Notes: generated from the sequence alone by a model not told the origin. Counted from the stretch's first letter, positions 43,458 to 56,284 are shown. The stretch is 64,000 bases of DNA from Terebella lapidaria (GCA_949152475.1 OX424567.1:16889402-16953401), one strand, 5' to 3'. Program-made: numbers and translations.

Positions 43458-46400
43458 GTTAGTTAACATTCTTTTATTTTGTTTCTGTATTTTTATTCAT
43501 ATTTGTAATTAAAGTATTTGGATATGATAACAATTATTTGAGCTTTGTTCAATTGAACAATTAAGATTTAGATTTCCAATGAGAACGTGAATCCAACATG
43601 AATTTAAGTGAAGTATGATTTGATAGGCCTACTTTAGCACACCTTTTGACGAATACACTGAGTAGGCCTACATGTGACTGCGTGTACATGTAAGTGACGT
43701 CCACTCGTGTTGTGAACGAAGTTATTCAGCAAGGAGATCCCAATATCTATAGATTCTTCCTGGTTTCCTTCGGGCTGTGGTCACGCGTCACAGCCGGGGG
43801 TACCACCCTCCGGTACGACGCCCCTGTTGCTAAATATCGCGCGGTATCCGTGGATCGCGAACCCGTGGCATGCCTCGGTTACACCCCTGCTGGGGTTCCC
43901 AAGTGTTGCTAATGTTGTCCCCTACTTACTGTGACGCATGCGACCTTTCCCGCCCATTTTACCCAGCACATATTTCTATTATCGCCCGCGGCTTCAGTCG
44001 CATCGACTAGAGAAGCGATTTTATGAATGTAATATTTTCATGGATCGTTGGAAATTGATTTCTGTGAGTGGACGCGTGTCTGATATTCAGTCGACCAGAA
44101 TATCAGACATATTTATTAGTATATGGATTTAGGGTTCATTACACATATGCTATGAACGGCTTCCAGGGAATATCAAGTCGTACATACATGTATTCTTTCA
44201 CCAAACCTGCAAGATTAATATCTGGGGTTCGAAATTTTCTGCTGATATGAAAATTTGTTTGTTATATTCATATCAGTAATAATAGTTGTATAAACTGACT
44301 AAACAAAGATCTGTTCGTATCATGCACACATTTTCACATATAAATGTATCTCGAGTGTTTCCATGATCAAGCAATATACAATACATTTTTTACCACATTC
44401 TATAATCACCTCGTCAAAAATGTTAAATGTATTTCAATTCGCGTTTCTTTTAAAAATGAATCTAAAACCTTGATATATGTTGTGGTCATTCTTGGAAATT
44501 TGGACAATCTCGAGAAGGTCCAGGGCAAACTTGAGCATTCCAAAATGGCCCTGGACCATTTTGGAACGGTGCTTTACTGAGGTGATTTTAATTTATTTCT
44601 TGACAATATGGCAAAGAATATTAATGTAACTTAAGTTTTATAACCAAGTTGGATTATACAAAGCTAATTAAATGGCAGAAAATTGACAAGCAGATAAACA
44701 CCTTGAAATTCACTGATAAATTTAAATAAAACAAACTTCCATATGAATGTATTTAATCATTCAATAAACATGTGGGAAAATTTTATGAATTTATATTCCT
44801 CGATTTTAATTGGGAGGAAAATTGTGTATATAAATTTTTTGCTGTTTGAATCCAATATTTAATAAGAAACATTTTATATTCCAAGATTGTCCTGGGCAAA
44901 CTGGGCATCCCCGAGAATGTCCAAATGCCCAAGAATGAGCACGACATATACTATAATAGTATAGAATTGTGTATAATGTCGACGATTTCCACGCTCATTT
45001 TCATCGCTTCACCTTCAAAGAGCTGTGTTTGATTACCGAAATTTCGAATACTTTGATATTCTCAAATATCATAATTGGAACCACTGAACTATTCCAATAA
45101 CTTACCATTTATCTAGCAAACCAAGCTTTGATGCACAGCTATTTCCCAAATTCCCGTAATTTTCTGGACAGTTGAGCATCTCTCGTGCGATTAATTTGAT
45201 ATAAATTCGAACTACACGAGTAGTCAAACATTGCAAAACTTAGACCCACTATCAAAGCTGCTAATGAGCCGGGATTAATTACAGATTTACCCATGGGACA
45301 CGTTTGAGATATCAACGTCTTTTTCGCCCGCTCCGCTACCGAATAGTCTGGATGCCAGGGCAATAAATCGTCGCTAATTATCCCTCTCAGGTGACTCGTG
45401 GGGAGGTTATGGTTCCCATGGGAACAAGCGTTATTTCGTTGGTAATAAATAATGCTTGTGATCTGTGAAGAAAAAGCCAGAAAATTTTTCTTGAAATCGA
45501 ATTTCAATTTGAAATTCACACTGTAGACATGCAAGTGCACATACATGTAAAACCATCTGACGATGGTTCCAGTGCTTATTATTGTTTGCTAATATTTTTT
45601 TCCTAATTATTAGATAAAATCGGCTGTCATTTGGGTCATTAAACCAATGTAGGCCTGCATGTCAGCCATCGGGAGAAAATCCATCGAATTAAAGTGTGTG
45701 CCTCTTTCGTCAGTTAATTCACAAAATTGATTCAGTTAATTGATTCACAAATCTACATTCCAGCCAAATTACTTGTGAAAACATGCATCCGTGTGCCCCG
45801 GGGAGTAAATATTTATTTGTCCCGTGACTGCCGTTCGTGTATTCGGACCCCTGCCGTCTGATAAACCCGTCTCAATCCGTCTTCCTCGGCCTGTCAGCAC
45901 TTGACGCCTTGTCAGTATAGAGTGAGACGCAGGATCTATTCAAAGTCGGAATTTACTGTATCGTCATATGGGAGTCAGACCGCCGTCAGTGGTAGTAGGA
46001 GAGCGCATGACGGAAAGCAGACGGCAAAGTACGACATCCGATCCTGCGCGCGCATGGGGTCTGTCACGACACGGGACATCGAAATGTGTCATCGTTAACC
46101 ACTGTGGGAATTGAATGGTAGCGAGTGTTCGTGACGGTTTTGGCATTTGTTTGACACGATATCAAATATAAAACATGCCTGTTTAACGACGTATCGCGAT
46201 TCAAGCAAAGTTTATTACTAAAATACTATAACTGTCTACAGACTGCGCGCTTGTGTGTTTGTGTGTATATTGCGAGTATCATATTCGTAGTCCTTCATGC
46301 AGACATGGTCATAAATAACATGAACAAATTGCTACATGTATTTATAACCACTTGTAGGAAAATGGACACCTGCTCCAAAAATTCCCCTTAATATCTGACA

Positions 46401-49400
46401 ATGTCAAAGGTGAAACATGATTATTAACAGGTCTAGCGATAAAACGGCAAGTACTATCATGTCAGCAACATCACAACTGTCCCAGTTTATAGCAGAACCG
46501 GAAGTCGTCTGCATACGCCTATTGTATGAAACGCGATGCCACGCGATAGATAAGCGCAATTCGCGCGATACTTAACATCTGCAAGAGCTGGGGAATCTGT
46601 TTGCGGATGTCCGTACGCCAGAAACAGATGTTGACGGTCCGAGCAAAAACAGATCGACGGTTGAAAGATGCGAACAAGATTGCCCTGGCAGCCAAATGTG
46701 CGGGTCACGAGGCCAAAGCGATATAAAGTGATCATTTTGATAGCCACCACCGAGCGCAGGCCCGATAGATCCCAGGCTAAATATCGGGTGTATTATGGAA
46801 CTGTGGGTGAACGTCTAGAAATATCGATAAATATTCTGATGTGAAACTGCAAAAAAATGTCCTTTGACGAAAAATAGTAGTCATAATATTTTATACGTCC
46901 GAATCTCAGACATTTTACATGTGCGGTACTATTCAACGCACATGCGTATCTACATTTTCAAGACTCAGTGGAAAATTTCCAGCTTAATCCCATGCATTAA
47001 TGTTTTCTGCGACACATCCTTGAAACAAACTGACGTCTCCCTTCCTTGAAACAAAATGACATATCCCCTCCTTCCACAGGTTCCAGTCCTCAGGACGCAT
47101 ACCAACTGGACCTCAACTCGAAGCCGCGCAAGGAGCGCACGGCCTTCACCAAGCACCAGATACGTGAACTGGAGAAGGAGTTCGGGGTCCACAACTACCT
47201 AACGAGGCTTCGGCGGTACGAGATAGCCGTGGCCCTGGACCTCACAGAGAGACAGGTATAACAAGTCAACTGTAGATTGCTAAGTATACCGGGTAGCTTA
47301 CGTTTTCATTGTTTAGACCATTAGACCACATTTTAGACCCTCTGTCTGAGACCATCTTGTCCCCAACTGAATTAGATTTCGTCATCATTCTCAAAATTGA
47401 CGCCAATGATATAGAAAATGAATTATTGAGTGTCAATGATTTATATTTTTTTGTGCAATTTGATATTGAATTTATACTTGATTAATAATGCAAATATTAC
47501 ACAGAAATAATACCGCCAACTAATACAGAATATAATTGAGGAAGGAAAGTATATATTGCACCGAGTGCAAGCATAATTTGCATACAAAAATCCATGCGCA
47601 ATTTTTTGTCATAGACAACATAATTATTTCTGGGCCAATCACAATAATAACCATAACCTATTCATAAATCGTAGACAGTGGATTATAATTATTCATTTAG
47701 CAGTATCAGAAACCCGTGAGGGATGGGTTTCTGGTGCAATATAAGTTGATGTTTTGTGGACAATAATTAGGCGCGCAAATTTCTCGGGCTTGGATTAATG
47801 AGTTTTCAGTCTTCATGTCGCACCTCGTCTTCAGGAGAGTTTTCACCCAGCTCGGGCCCCAATGATAAAGAGGGTGAGGAGACACCAGGATCTCCCAGCC
47901 CTGTGATGTGCCGTGGGACTTGTTGTTTGTACTCACACCCGTCTTTGCTAATGATGACCAGGTAGCAAAAAACTACGCATATATCATACAAAAATCCGCA
48001 GTTCGCCAAAACCATATGCCCATCTGTGGAGCCCATCACTTTCTGTAAAGAATGGCCTGCTGACATCTCACTGCGTGCTCTCACATGGAAATACGATTAA
48101 AGAGCATGGTACCTGATGATTTATAAGTGGTATTCACGGAAAGACGATTTTGGGGTTTCTACAAATGTTATACAAAAATTGCGAAAATTCCGACCTAATA
48201 TATTGAACAAACATAATACTATATATATATATACACACACTAAAATACATACAAGTCTTGCATAGTTGAAAATATCCAAAGATATGTCCTGGTTGACTTC
48301 CTTTCAGTTTTATTGTCCTGCTTTACATAGCCTGCTGCACACTAGCCAAACCCACCCAGTTAGAACAGCAAGGTGCTGCATGTTTCCCGTCTGTCAGATG
48401 TTTTGTGTTTAAAATCTAATTTCTCGGTTGTCCGATTATCAGAGATTGAGATTATAGTTCATTAGCCATTTCATTCGAGCGCTGCGCGGTGGTACAGTTC
48501 TGCACCGGTACAGAGCCTCGATTTGACTGGGCACGCGCCGGGAATCCCCAGGACGTCATGCAGGGATTCCCCCGGAATACTGTAATGTCGCGAACATGTA
48601 ATCTAGCAACCAATTAGCGCTCGGTCCGGTTTCATTTATAATGGCGTGTGATCCCGCGGTGCCAATAGGCTCTTTGAGATATATAATTTGTTAGATACGT
48701 TGTCAGATCAGAAGCGATGATAGACAAAACTTTGGTGGTTCACTCCAGGTTTTTATTTCGTGTGTGAATCTTCCGTAGACAGCAGGTTGGTGTTACGTGT
48801 GTTTTCATTGGCTTTCGTGATGATTTTTCTTGTCAATCCATAGCAATTTCATACATGAATACACCTGTTTGAAAATTATTTGTTGTAGAGTATTTGTACA
48901 TGTATACAACATGTCCAATCTTGCCCAAGCAAAACACGTGTATAATTAAGAACCTGCACATGTAATTAGTTGGAATCGTTACAAAAACCTGTGTTATTTC
49001 GAGGAATCATGTTTCTGAACCTCGAGAGTAGAACCGGGATAAACTGGGTTGGAATTTGAGAATTACTCGGCCAATTAACATGTACGGTTGCGTGTGTTCT
49101 GTTAATGAAATGTAAAGTCTTTCTGTGTATTTTGAGCACGTGGGCCGGATCAATTGGTCCATTGAGAATCATCCATTGATTGCAACGCGTGGCATTTCTT
49201 GCCATCTGTGTGAACGATTGTATACCCGTGATGCACCACGAGGGAATTTTTCTTTCGTCGTTAAAAAAAAAAGCCCCACGAAAATCGTTGCTTGCCGTCA
49301 CATACATGATAAACAAACATCAATTAGTATACATGACAACACGCCGCCTCGTCTCAATCAAATTGATTGTGCGCTGGAAAAACGAACGATATATCTTTAT

Positions 49401-51833
49401 CGAGTTCGAATTGCCCGCCCGGCAATTCGAGTTATGCCCAGGCCACAGTTGAGTCGGAATTCTTGCAGAGCGAGTTTGTGAACTCATGGGCAGCACATGT
49501 TTCTTTCATCTTTAAAAACCACAACGTTAACGACATCGACTCTGCGGAAAATTAATACCAATTTACCGGGGAGAGCTCTCGCGTATTTACGAACTGCCGT
49601 CTGCTGCACACATGATGTCAAGTCCCTTCTGCAAATGAGGAGGCGGGGGAGGGGGGGGGGGGGTTCTATAGGTAAAGACCCGATCCAGAACGAATGGCTT
49701 TCATTAGGCAAGTCGCGCATGTGGCCTACAGACGATTGAGGATCAGGTTTCTGAGTAGCACATCTCAGATGTGCTTCGAAGTCTTCTTTTCTCGTCCTCA
49801 GAGATTGGTCTCTTGTGAATTTATGAACTGCAGCATTACGTAATCTATAGGCAACATTTCCACAAGTGAGAGACTCCTCAACGTTGTGGGAAACGAAAAC
49901 AAACTTTGAATTTTATGCAGCTCATATAGCCTTTGCATTCCATATGGCGTTCAACGCATTCAGTAGTTTGCCTTATCAGTGCAGTATATCGATATTGTTC
50001 AACACCTCTTGAATTTATATGGGTGTTCACCTGGCTATTTCCTTCCTGTAACTTTTTCCGTATCAAAATGATTAGACTTTTCAGACATGTAAGTTTGTGA
50101 AATCGGAAAGCAATTGGCGCTCTTGTGCCTCTGTGAAAACTGCGGACGATACACAACACCGCCATCTTCATGTGGTGGGAAGCAATTCGTGATCGAGTCA
50201 GTGATGATGATGACAATGCTGATGATGATGATGATTACAGTTTTGCTGGGTTCGGCTGGATGATGATGAGAGTTGCAGGGTTCCGGCACGTGTCGTTAAC
50301 CAATCAGCTCCATGGCTGCCATATGACCGCCTTGGTCAGCCTGTTTACCGCCGGTAACCCTCCGCCGACCGGTCTTGTATTTATACACCTGCTTGGTATA
50401 GTCCCAAGGGTGGGTGTTCCGTAGCGAAAATTAGGCTAATTCGAGGCGTTAATGGGACATTCGGACAACAACCAAAGTTAAACAACAATAATTGCGATTT
50501 CAGAATGGAAGAAGCATGTGAACTGAAATTCATCCCGTGAAAACTCAATCACCATCGGCGAACAGCAGCTGTAAGCGATAAAATTCCCGTAAATGCTGCA
50601 GTGACATGCCGAGTGTGCCTACTAAGAACAACCACAGAATGATTGGGGGTGAATCCCAAGTGTAAACATGTTTGTTATGATGAGAATATTTCGGCTGTCA
50701 CGTGACGTATATCGACGTTTGTATCCCAGGTGTCCGTGCACAAGCGGATGTCAGTCTTTTCCCTCCGCACACCGAAGAGTTCCAGCCAAGTGTGCCACCG
50801 AGCCGTCACGGGTCGTATACCAACCGCTTACACTCAGTTATGCCGCCGGAAAGCAATAGGTCTCATCCCCGGTTCCCACTCGAGATTTGCCTCCCTGTTC
50901 CTTTGATTAAATCTGAAACCTGAAGCGCCCTGACCCGCCTGGTATTTTTTACGACGAAGGGTTCCCCCGAGATCTCTACAACACCACAGCCCACTTCTCA
51001 TGCAGCCGCAAGCAAGATGCGTTTTCAAGATGTATTTTTGTTAGTAAAAAACCTAGCAAGGAGTGTTGATTGATGTAAGGGGGTATCCCGAAGCTGGAGC
51101 TTCCTGTGCACGTGTTGTCCAGATCTCGCAGACAGCCTGGCGCCCGGCAAAGACCCAAGAGGAATTCCCTTAGAGTTCCCCCCGGCACGAGCCTAATAAG
51201 GCTTCCCCAGGCGCCAGTCTGTCTGGGGATTTGGCGCTCCTCGCACTCCTCCATCAATCTTGCACGAAACTTTTTTCTTCTCTTTAGTCGGGAATACATG
51301 GTAAACAAAATAAGCGCCGGGCAAAATGACGTGAGCGTAACTTATTTTATTTTTTCTTGAAATCGAGAGAACGTTCGGTTGCCATCACATTCTTGGGAGA
51401 TGAAGGTATCAGGGTGAGTGAGGTGGGGGGGGGGGGGGGGGGGCTGGTAGATGCATGGCACAGCTGACCAGACCGTCATGCTGCATGCATGCAACAGCCA
51501 TCTCGTCTGGTCTCACAAGGGCCACAGCTGAACAATCATCATTTCAAGGGTATTCTTTCTACGTCATTTAGCTTGCAGCATCAACAAATATACATGACTA
51601 TATCATTGATGCTGGGATTGAATAATGAGCTATATAGAGTCATCAGTTCTCGGCGGCATAACCTCAGATCTTTCAGGTTTAACTCGACCTTTGAGCAGAA
51701 GTTTCAGAACTCGGGAATTTTTGTTGATCCTGTCTTCAGTGAGCAATAGCAAATTAGCCAATTGTATACTGAAGAATCATCCGCGAACAATAATTAAGGC
51801 ATTTCGGCAGAAATGCCTTTATGGTTTTAGCAG

Positions 51834-51875
<42 letters not shown>

Positions 51876-54800
51876 CTTTTTTTTCTTCTTCCGCCACTTT
51901 TGGTTTCCGGACGATAACTTTAGATTGCCTTGACGGATCCTTGTCAAATTTTCACCGCAAGTCAGAAATGATATGAGGAAGAACCCTATTCTTTTTGAGC
52001 CGGATCGGAGGTCCGTGAGGTCCGTGAGGATGAAATCAAGGCTAATTTTAAGACTTGGTTTCCGGACGATAACTGGAAAAATATTTATGCAATAGTTGCA
52101 GAACTCTGCATGGAGGTTCATATGCCACCAGGGAAGAACCCTATTGATTTTGGGATCGATCCGTCAAACGACCTTTGACCTAGAGGTCAAAATAATTTTT
52201 TGCTGATTCATCCTTGAGGCTTCCTGCATATCTCGGAAACCGTGCATCGTAGAGCGAAACGGACGTTATTTTCGGACTCGTCGCCCTAGACAAACATCTC
52301 TAGGGTGTACTTTTTTTTTTGATCCGGCTCCGAGGTCCGTGAGGTCCGTGAGGATGAAATCGAGGAACTTGGTTTCCGGACGATAACTCAAAAAATATTC
52401 AGGCAATAGTTGCAGAATTTTGCACGGAGGTTTATATATCACCAGGGAAGAACCCTATTGATTTTGGGATCGATACCTCAAACGACCTTTGACCTAGAGG
52501 TCGAAATAATTTTTTGCTGAGTCATCCTTGATTCATCCTGCATATCTCGGAAACGGTGCGTCGTAGAGCGAAACGGACGTTATTTTCGGACTCGTCGCAC
52601 TAGACAAACATGTCTAAGGGGTATTATGGATGAACTTTGACCTTGACCCGAAATTTTTTTGCCGAGTCGGCATTTTTCGTTTTCGTCGATATCTCGGAAA
52701 CGGTGCGTCGTAGAGCGAAACGGACGTTATTTTCGGACTCGTCGCACTAGACAAACATGTCTAAGGGGTATTATGGATGAACTTTGACCTTGACCCGAAA
52801 TTTTTTTGCCGAGTCGGCATTTTTCGTTTTCGGCGATATCTCGGAAACGGTGCGTCGTAGAGCGAAACGGACGTTATTTTCGGACTCGTCGCACTAGACA
52901 AACATGTCTACGGGGAATTATTGATGAACTTTGACCTTGACCCGAAATTTTTTTGCCGAGTCGGCATTTTTCGTTTTCGTCGATATCTCGGAAACGGTGC
53001 GTCGTAGAGCGAAACGGACGTTATTTTCGGACTCGTCGCACTAGACAAACATGTCTAAGGGGAATTATGGATGAACTTTGACCTTGACCCGAAATTTTTT
53101 TGCCGAGTCGGCATTTTTCGTTTTCGTCGATATCTCGGAAACGGTGCGTCGTAGAGCGAAACGGACGTTATTTTCGGACTCGTCGCACTAGACAAACATG
53201 TCTAAGGGGTATTATTGATGAACTTTGACCTTGACCTGAAATTTTTTTGCCGAGTCGGCATTTTTCGTTTTCGTCGTTATCTCGGAAACGGTGCGTCGTA
53301 GAGCGAAACGGACGTTATTTTCGGACTCGTCGCACTAGACAAACATGTCTAAGGGGTATTATGGATGAACTTTGACCTTGACCCGAAATTTTTTTGCCGA
53401 GTCGGCATTTTTCGTTTTCGTCGATATCTCGGAAACGGTGCGTCGTAGAGCGAAACGGACGTTATTTTCGGACTTGTCGCACTAGACAAACATGTCTAAG
53501 GGGTATTATGGATGAACTTTGACCTTGACCCGAAATTTTTTTGCCGAGTCGGCATTTTTCGTTTTCGTCGATATCTCGGAAACGGTGCGTCGTAGAGCGA
53601 AACGGACGTTACTTTCGGACTCGTCGCCCTAAACAAACATGTCTAAGGGGTATTATGGATTAACTTTGACCTTGACCCGAAATTTGTCGACATTTTTCAT
53701 TTTCGTCGATATCTAGTATTATAAATTATTCATCACACCGAAATGCCTCCAAGGCATCTTTAGGCCTTGACGTCTAGTTAATTCATAGTAATTAGCCTAT
53801 ATTAATTTTTACATAATTTTAGCAGAGTACTGCTATCAGAGAAAAACATGTTTCAATACAAATTCATTAGCTGACTCAAAATAATTATTATGATCGAGAA
53901 CTACTGTACACGTAGCATACAGAACTATTTTATTCGGCGCTGGGCGACCTATGTCCATCTCGTAACGGTAAAGTGGTCACAGAGAGCCCTATACTCTCAA
54001 ACCTACCCTCCCTATAAACACAATCTCTATGCTCCATCGACGGAAAAATATTATGGCAACTGAACGCCCATCGTTTTGTGTTTACATCTCGTGCACGCGA
54101 AATACGACGGTATCCCAATTCTCTGTCTAATTACCGACTAGATGAGTTTGGAAAGATAACTTCGCTGCAAAGATACTAGATAAAAAGTGGATATTTGAAT
54201 ACGCCCAATTTTGACGCAACGCCTATTAAATTGCCTACACCGGTCCATGTTTATTTTTGCCAAAAGCATGTTTAGTTTAGGTCACGTCCAGTCAAGAGTA
54301 ACCGGGAAGTATATTATCGTAATTAGGTTTTAATAGTTGCTATATTCTGTCGGATGTTTTAATTGTAAGGAAATGTTCAGATACGTATAAAATACAGGGC
54401 ACATCTATAGTGTGTGGTAGAAAATTTATGCTTTTTGAAATATTATTGTAGCGCGATATAAGTTTGATTGAATGTGATATTATAATGTAATGCTTAGTCT
54501 CATTGAGCCCCGGATCCACTACGGCCATCCCGGGCCACTCCGGATCTCACGGCACCAGAACCGTGGTGATACCGGGGTTATCCGGCGTGGTCCGGGACAT
54601 TCCGGGGGGGGGGGGGGGGGTTAAAAATAAAACAGAAGTGGTCACACCAACCCCGGTAGTGCCACCGTAGCTCTGCCGTGAAGAAACGGGGTGTGTCGGT
54701 GATAGAACCCTAGTGCGACCGTGGCAAGACCACTGTGCTACCGTCTTGCAAAGATATGGCCACGGATGCACCACGGCTTCACTACGGACTTCCAGGCAGC

Positions 54801-55662
54801 GCTGCGATACGCCACGGTCGTCTTGGTCCCCCTGGTGACACGACGGTATACGGATCAGCAATCCGGAGATACTGTCCCGACATGCCGTCGAATTGTTTTT
54901 GGCCTTCCCGGAATCCTGGTGGCATCCCGGTTGGTCCCGGTTGATCCTGGTTTATCACGGTTGTACTACGGTTTCACTACGGCAAAGCCGGCAGCACTAC
55001 GGATATACCAGGGTTAGGCCCGGATCTGATCCTTTTTCTGCCTTAGCACTGCCGGGGCGTCACCGGGGTCCTAGTGAGACTGGTACTTCGAATCAGCGAC
55101 AAATTTTTAATACAAATAAAATAGGAATTGCACAAACAATATAATTGCAATGTGTTATAAATTTCCGTGTACATGAACATTGTCGAAAAACAAATAACAT
55201 TTTTGGTCGATTGATGCATAATGACAAAACAGATACATGTATATTGGTGTTATTCATATCTACACACATGTAGGCCTAGTTTTAATTATATTTTATTTAA
55301 GTACATGATGTGTCATCGATATACTATTGATATAGAATATACAAAACCATTTTCATCTAATATGCATAAGCATATATTCAAATCCCGATAAATAAATAAA
55401 GTATAAGAATATAGACCTTAATATTAAAAAAATATATACGAATTGAGAGGATTTCTGAACATATTTATAGAAACTGTATGTTTGCCTTTGGCAGGTGAAG
55501 GTGTGGTTCCAAAACAGACGGATGAAGTGGAAGCGTACGAAAGGTGCACAGATGGCTAAAGACAAAGTGACGGGACAGTTAAAGCCTGTGACCCTTGATC
55601 CCCCGCAAAACATCGCCGACCAGGATCGAGAATTCCTGCAAGACACCCCGCGGCTCACGTGA
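42935..55662 (+). CDS. Meox: Meox/Mox homeobox transcription factor
   Basis: Three exons (42935-43457, 47080-47255, 55495-55662) join to 288 codons plus stop. The homeodomain spans about residues 190-249: [37 protein letters not shown], then [18 protein letters not shown], with Gln50 and Asn51 for DNA recognition. [10 protein letters not shown] and the splice site at Q44/V45 are typical of Meox genes, which pattern mesoderm and muscle precursors. The N-terminus ([15 protein letters not shown]) is rich in His, Gly and Ser. The C-terminal tail is short (39 residues after the homeodomain) and unlike vertebrate Meox tails. The start is the first ATG after the 5' splice-free leader. Introns are 3.6 and 8.2 kb. 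Confidence 0.93.
43458..47079 (+). other. Meox intron 1
   Basis: AT-rich. It contains a 9-bp-arm hairpin (CCAAAATGG…CCATTTTGG near 44541) and no recognised gene. Confidence 0.7.
47080..47255 (+). CDS. Meox: Meox exon 2: first 44 residues of homeodomain
   Basis: Acceptor ctccttccacag; donor CAG|GTATAA directly after TERQ. Substitutions relative to vertebrate Meox are KHQ for KEQ, EKEFGV for EAEFAH and VALD for VNLD. Confidence 0.95.
47256..51796 (+). other. Meox intron 2, left part
   Basis: Contains a CAGAAACCC hairpin (47707-47733), a TA/CA dinucleotide run near 48217-48240, poly-G at 49651-49663 and 51425-51443, and a GATGAT microsatellite at 50203-50236. 48470-48740 is GC-richer with CCAATTAG and TGATAGACA words of the kind bound by homeodomain proteins; this is only suggestive. 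Confidence 0.5.
51425..51443. repeat. poly-G tract, 19 bp
   Basis: Uninterrupted G run in Meox intron 2. Confidence 0.95.
51900..52540. repeat. ~314-bp higher-order duplication
   Basis: 'ggtttccggacgataac … gggaagaaccctattgatttt … tatctcggaaac' occurs twice; equivalent points lie at 52233 and 52547. Confidence 0.8.
52541..53722. repeat. 147-bp satellite, eight units in exact register
   Basis: The anchor TCGGAAACGGTGCG occurs at 52547, 52694, 52841, 52988, 53135, 53282, 53429 and 53576: seven consecutive spacings of exactly 147 bp, with only scattered substitutions. Confidence 0.95.
53781..54500 (+). other. Meox intron 2, middle
   Basis: No repeat or coding frame is recognised. Confidence 0.5.
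54505..55080. repeat. CCGG/ACGG-rich array with ~10-bp periodicity
   Basis: CGG- or TGG-ending words recur every 9-11 bp, e.g. …cttcccgg, tggcatcccgg, ttggtcccgg, ttgatcctgg, tttatcacgg, ttgtactacgg, tttcactacgg…. Strongly GC-rich against its AT-rich flanks, and interrupted by a 17-bp poly-G run at 54604-54620. Confidence 0.75.
55081..55494 (+). other. Meox intron 2, right end
   Basis: AT-rich, ending in the exon 3 acceptor tgcctttggcag. Confidence 0.6.
55495..55662 (+). CDS. Meox: Meox exon 3: homeodomain end and C-terminus
   Basis: Encodes [14 protein letters not shown] and a short tail ending in DTPRLT. The stop TGA (55660-55662) lies inside the first unit of the following minisatellite. 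Confidence 0.94.
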   Translation: MKVWFQNRRMKWKRTKGAQMAKDKVTGQLKPVTLDPPQNIADQDREFLQDTPRLT

Positions 55663-56270
55663 CAGCCCAGCAACGGCGCCGTGCCTCACATGACAGCCTA
55701 GCAACGGCGCCGTACCTCGTGTGACAGCCTAGCAACGGCGCCTCGCGTGACAGCCTAGCAACAGCACCGTACCTCACGTGACAGCCTAGCAACGGCGCTG
55801 TGCCTCACATGACAGCCTAGCAACGGCGCCGTACCTCATGTGACTGCCTAGCAACGGCGCCGTGCCTCACGTGACAGCCTAGCAACGGCGCCGTACCTCG
55901 TGTGACAGCCTAGCAACGGCGCCGTACCTGACGTGACAGCCTAGCAACGGCGCCGTGCCTCACATGTCAGCCTAACAACGGTGCTTTGCCTCACGTGACA
56001 GCCTATAATAGCGCCGTATCTGACGTGACAGCCTAGCAGCGGCGCCGTATCTCACGTGGCAGGATAGTAACGGTATACCGTACATATAGTGACGGCATCG
56101 GTGCCATATGTCTCACGTGACAGCCTAGCAACAGCACCGTGCCTCACACGACAGCCTATAGCAATGCCATGGTGTCTTAATTACGTGACATGCAGGATAC
56201 TTACCGGCGCCGTGAATAAAATGACAGCCTAGCAACATATATATAGTGTGCCTTAATCCAGCGCCGTGCC
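55655..56270. repeat. 31-bp minisatellite beginning inside the Meox stop codon region
   Basis: The unit resembles CTCACGTGACAGCCTAGCAA plus CGGCGCCGTAC. The anchor GACAGCC recurs at 55661, 55692, 55723, 55749, 55780 and onward (mostly 31-bp steps) for about 14 clear copies, then decays to about 56480. Each unit contains a CACGTG-like E-box and GGCGCC. Confidence 0.92.
56215..56220 (+). terminator. candidate Meox polyadenylation signal
   Basis: AATAAA formed by substitution inside a minisatellite unit, about 550 bp after the stop. Alternatives further on (near 57203) exist. Confidence 0.3.
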
Positions 56271-56284
56271 TCAATGACTCGTAT

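Larger units (their letters stand above)
51797..53780. mobile_element. Helentron/Helitron-like non-autonomous element carrying a satellite
   Basis: The left end is a perfect hairpin (AGGCATTTC-GGCA-GAAATGCCT, 51797-51818). GGCATTTCGG (51798-51807) is mirrored by CCGAAATGCC (53738-53747), followed by a second hairpin ATGCCT-CCA-AGGCAT and a CTAGT. Inside are a poly-T tract (51837-51876), a diverged ~314-bp duplication (51900-52540) and the 147-bp satellite. The architecture resembles non-autonomous Helentrons; no Rep/helicase is present. Confidence 0.45.

Noticed and set aside
43694..43912. 72-codon frame in Meox intron 1
   Set aside because: No domain, no splice context; length is within chance for this composition.
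51837..51876. Poly-T run as a retroposon poly(A) tail on the minus strand
   Set aside because: It lies inside the satellite-bearing element right after the terminal hairpin, and no retroposed gene follows on the minus strand.
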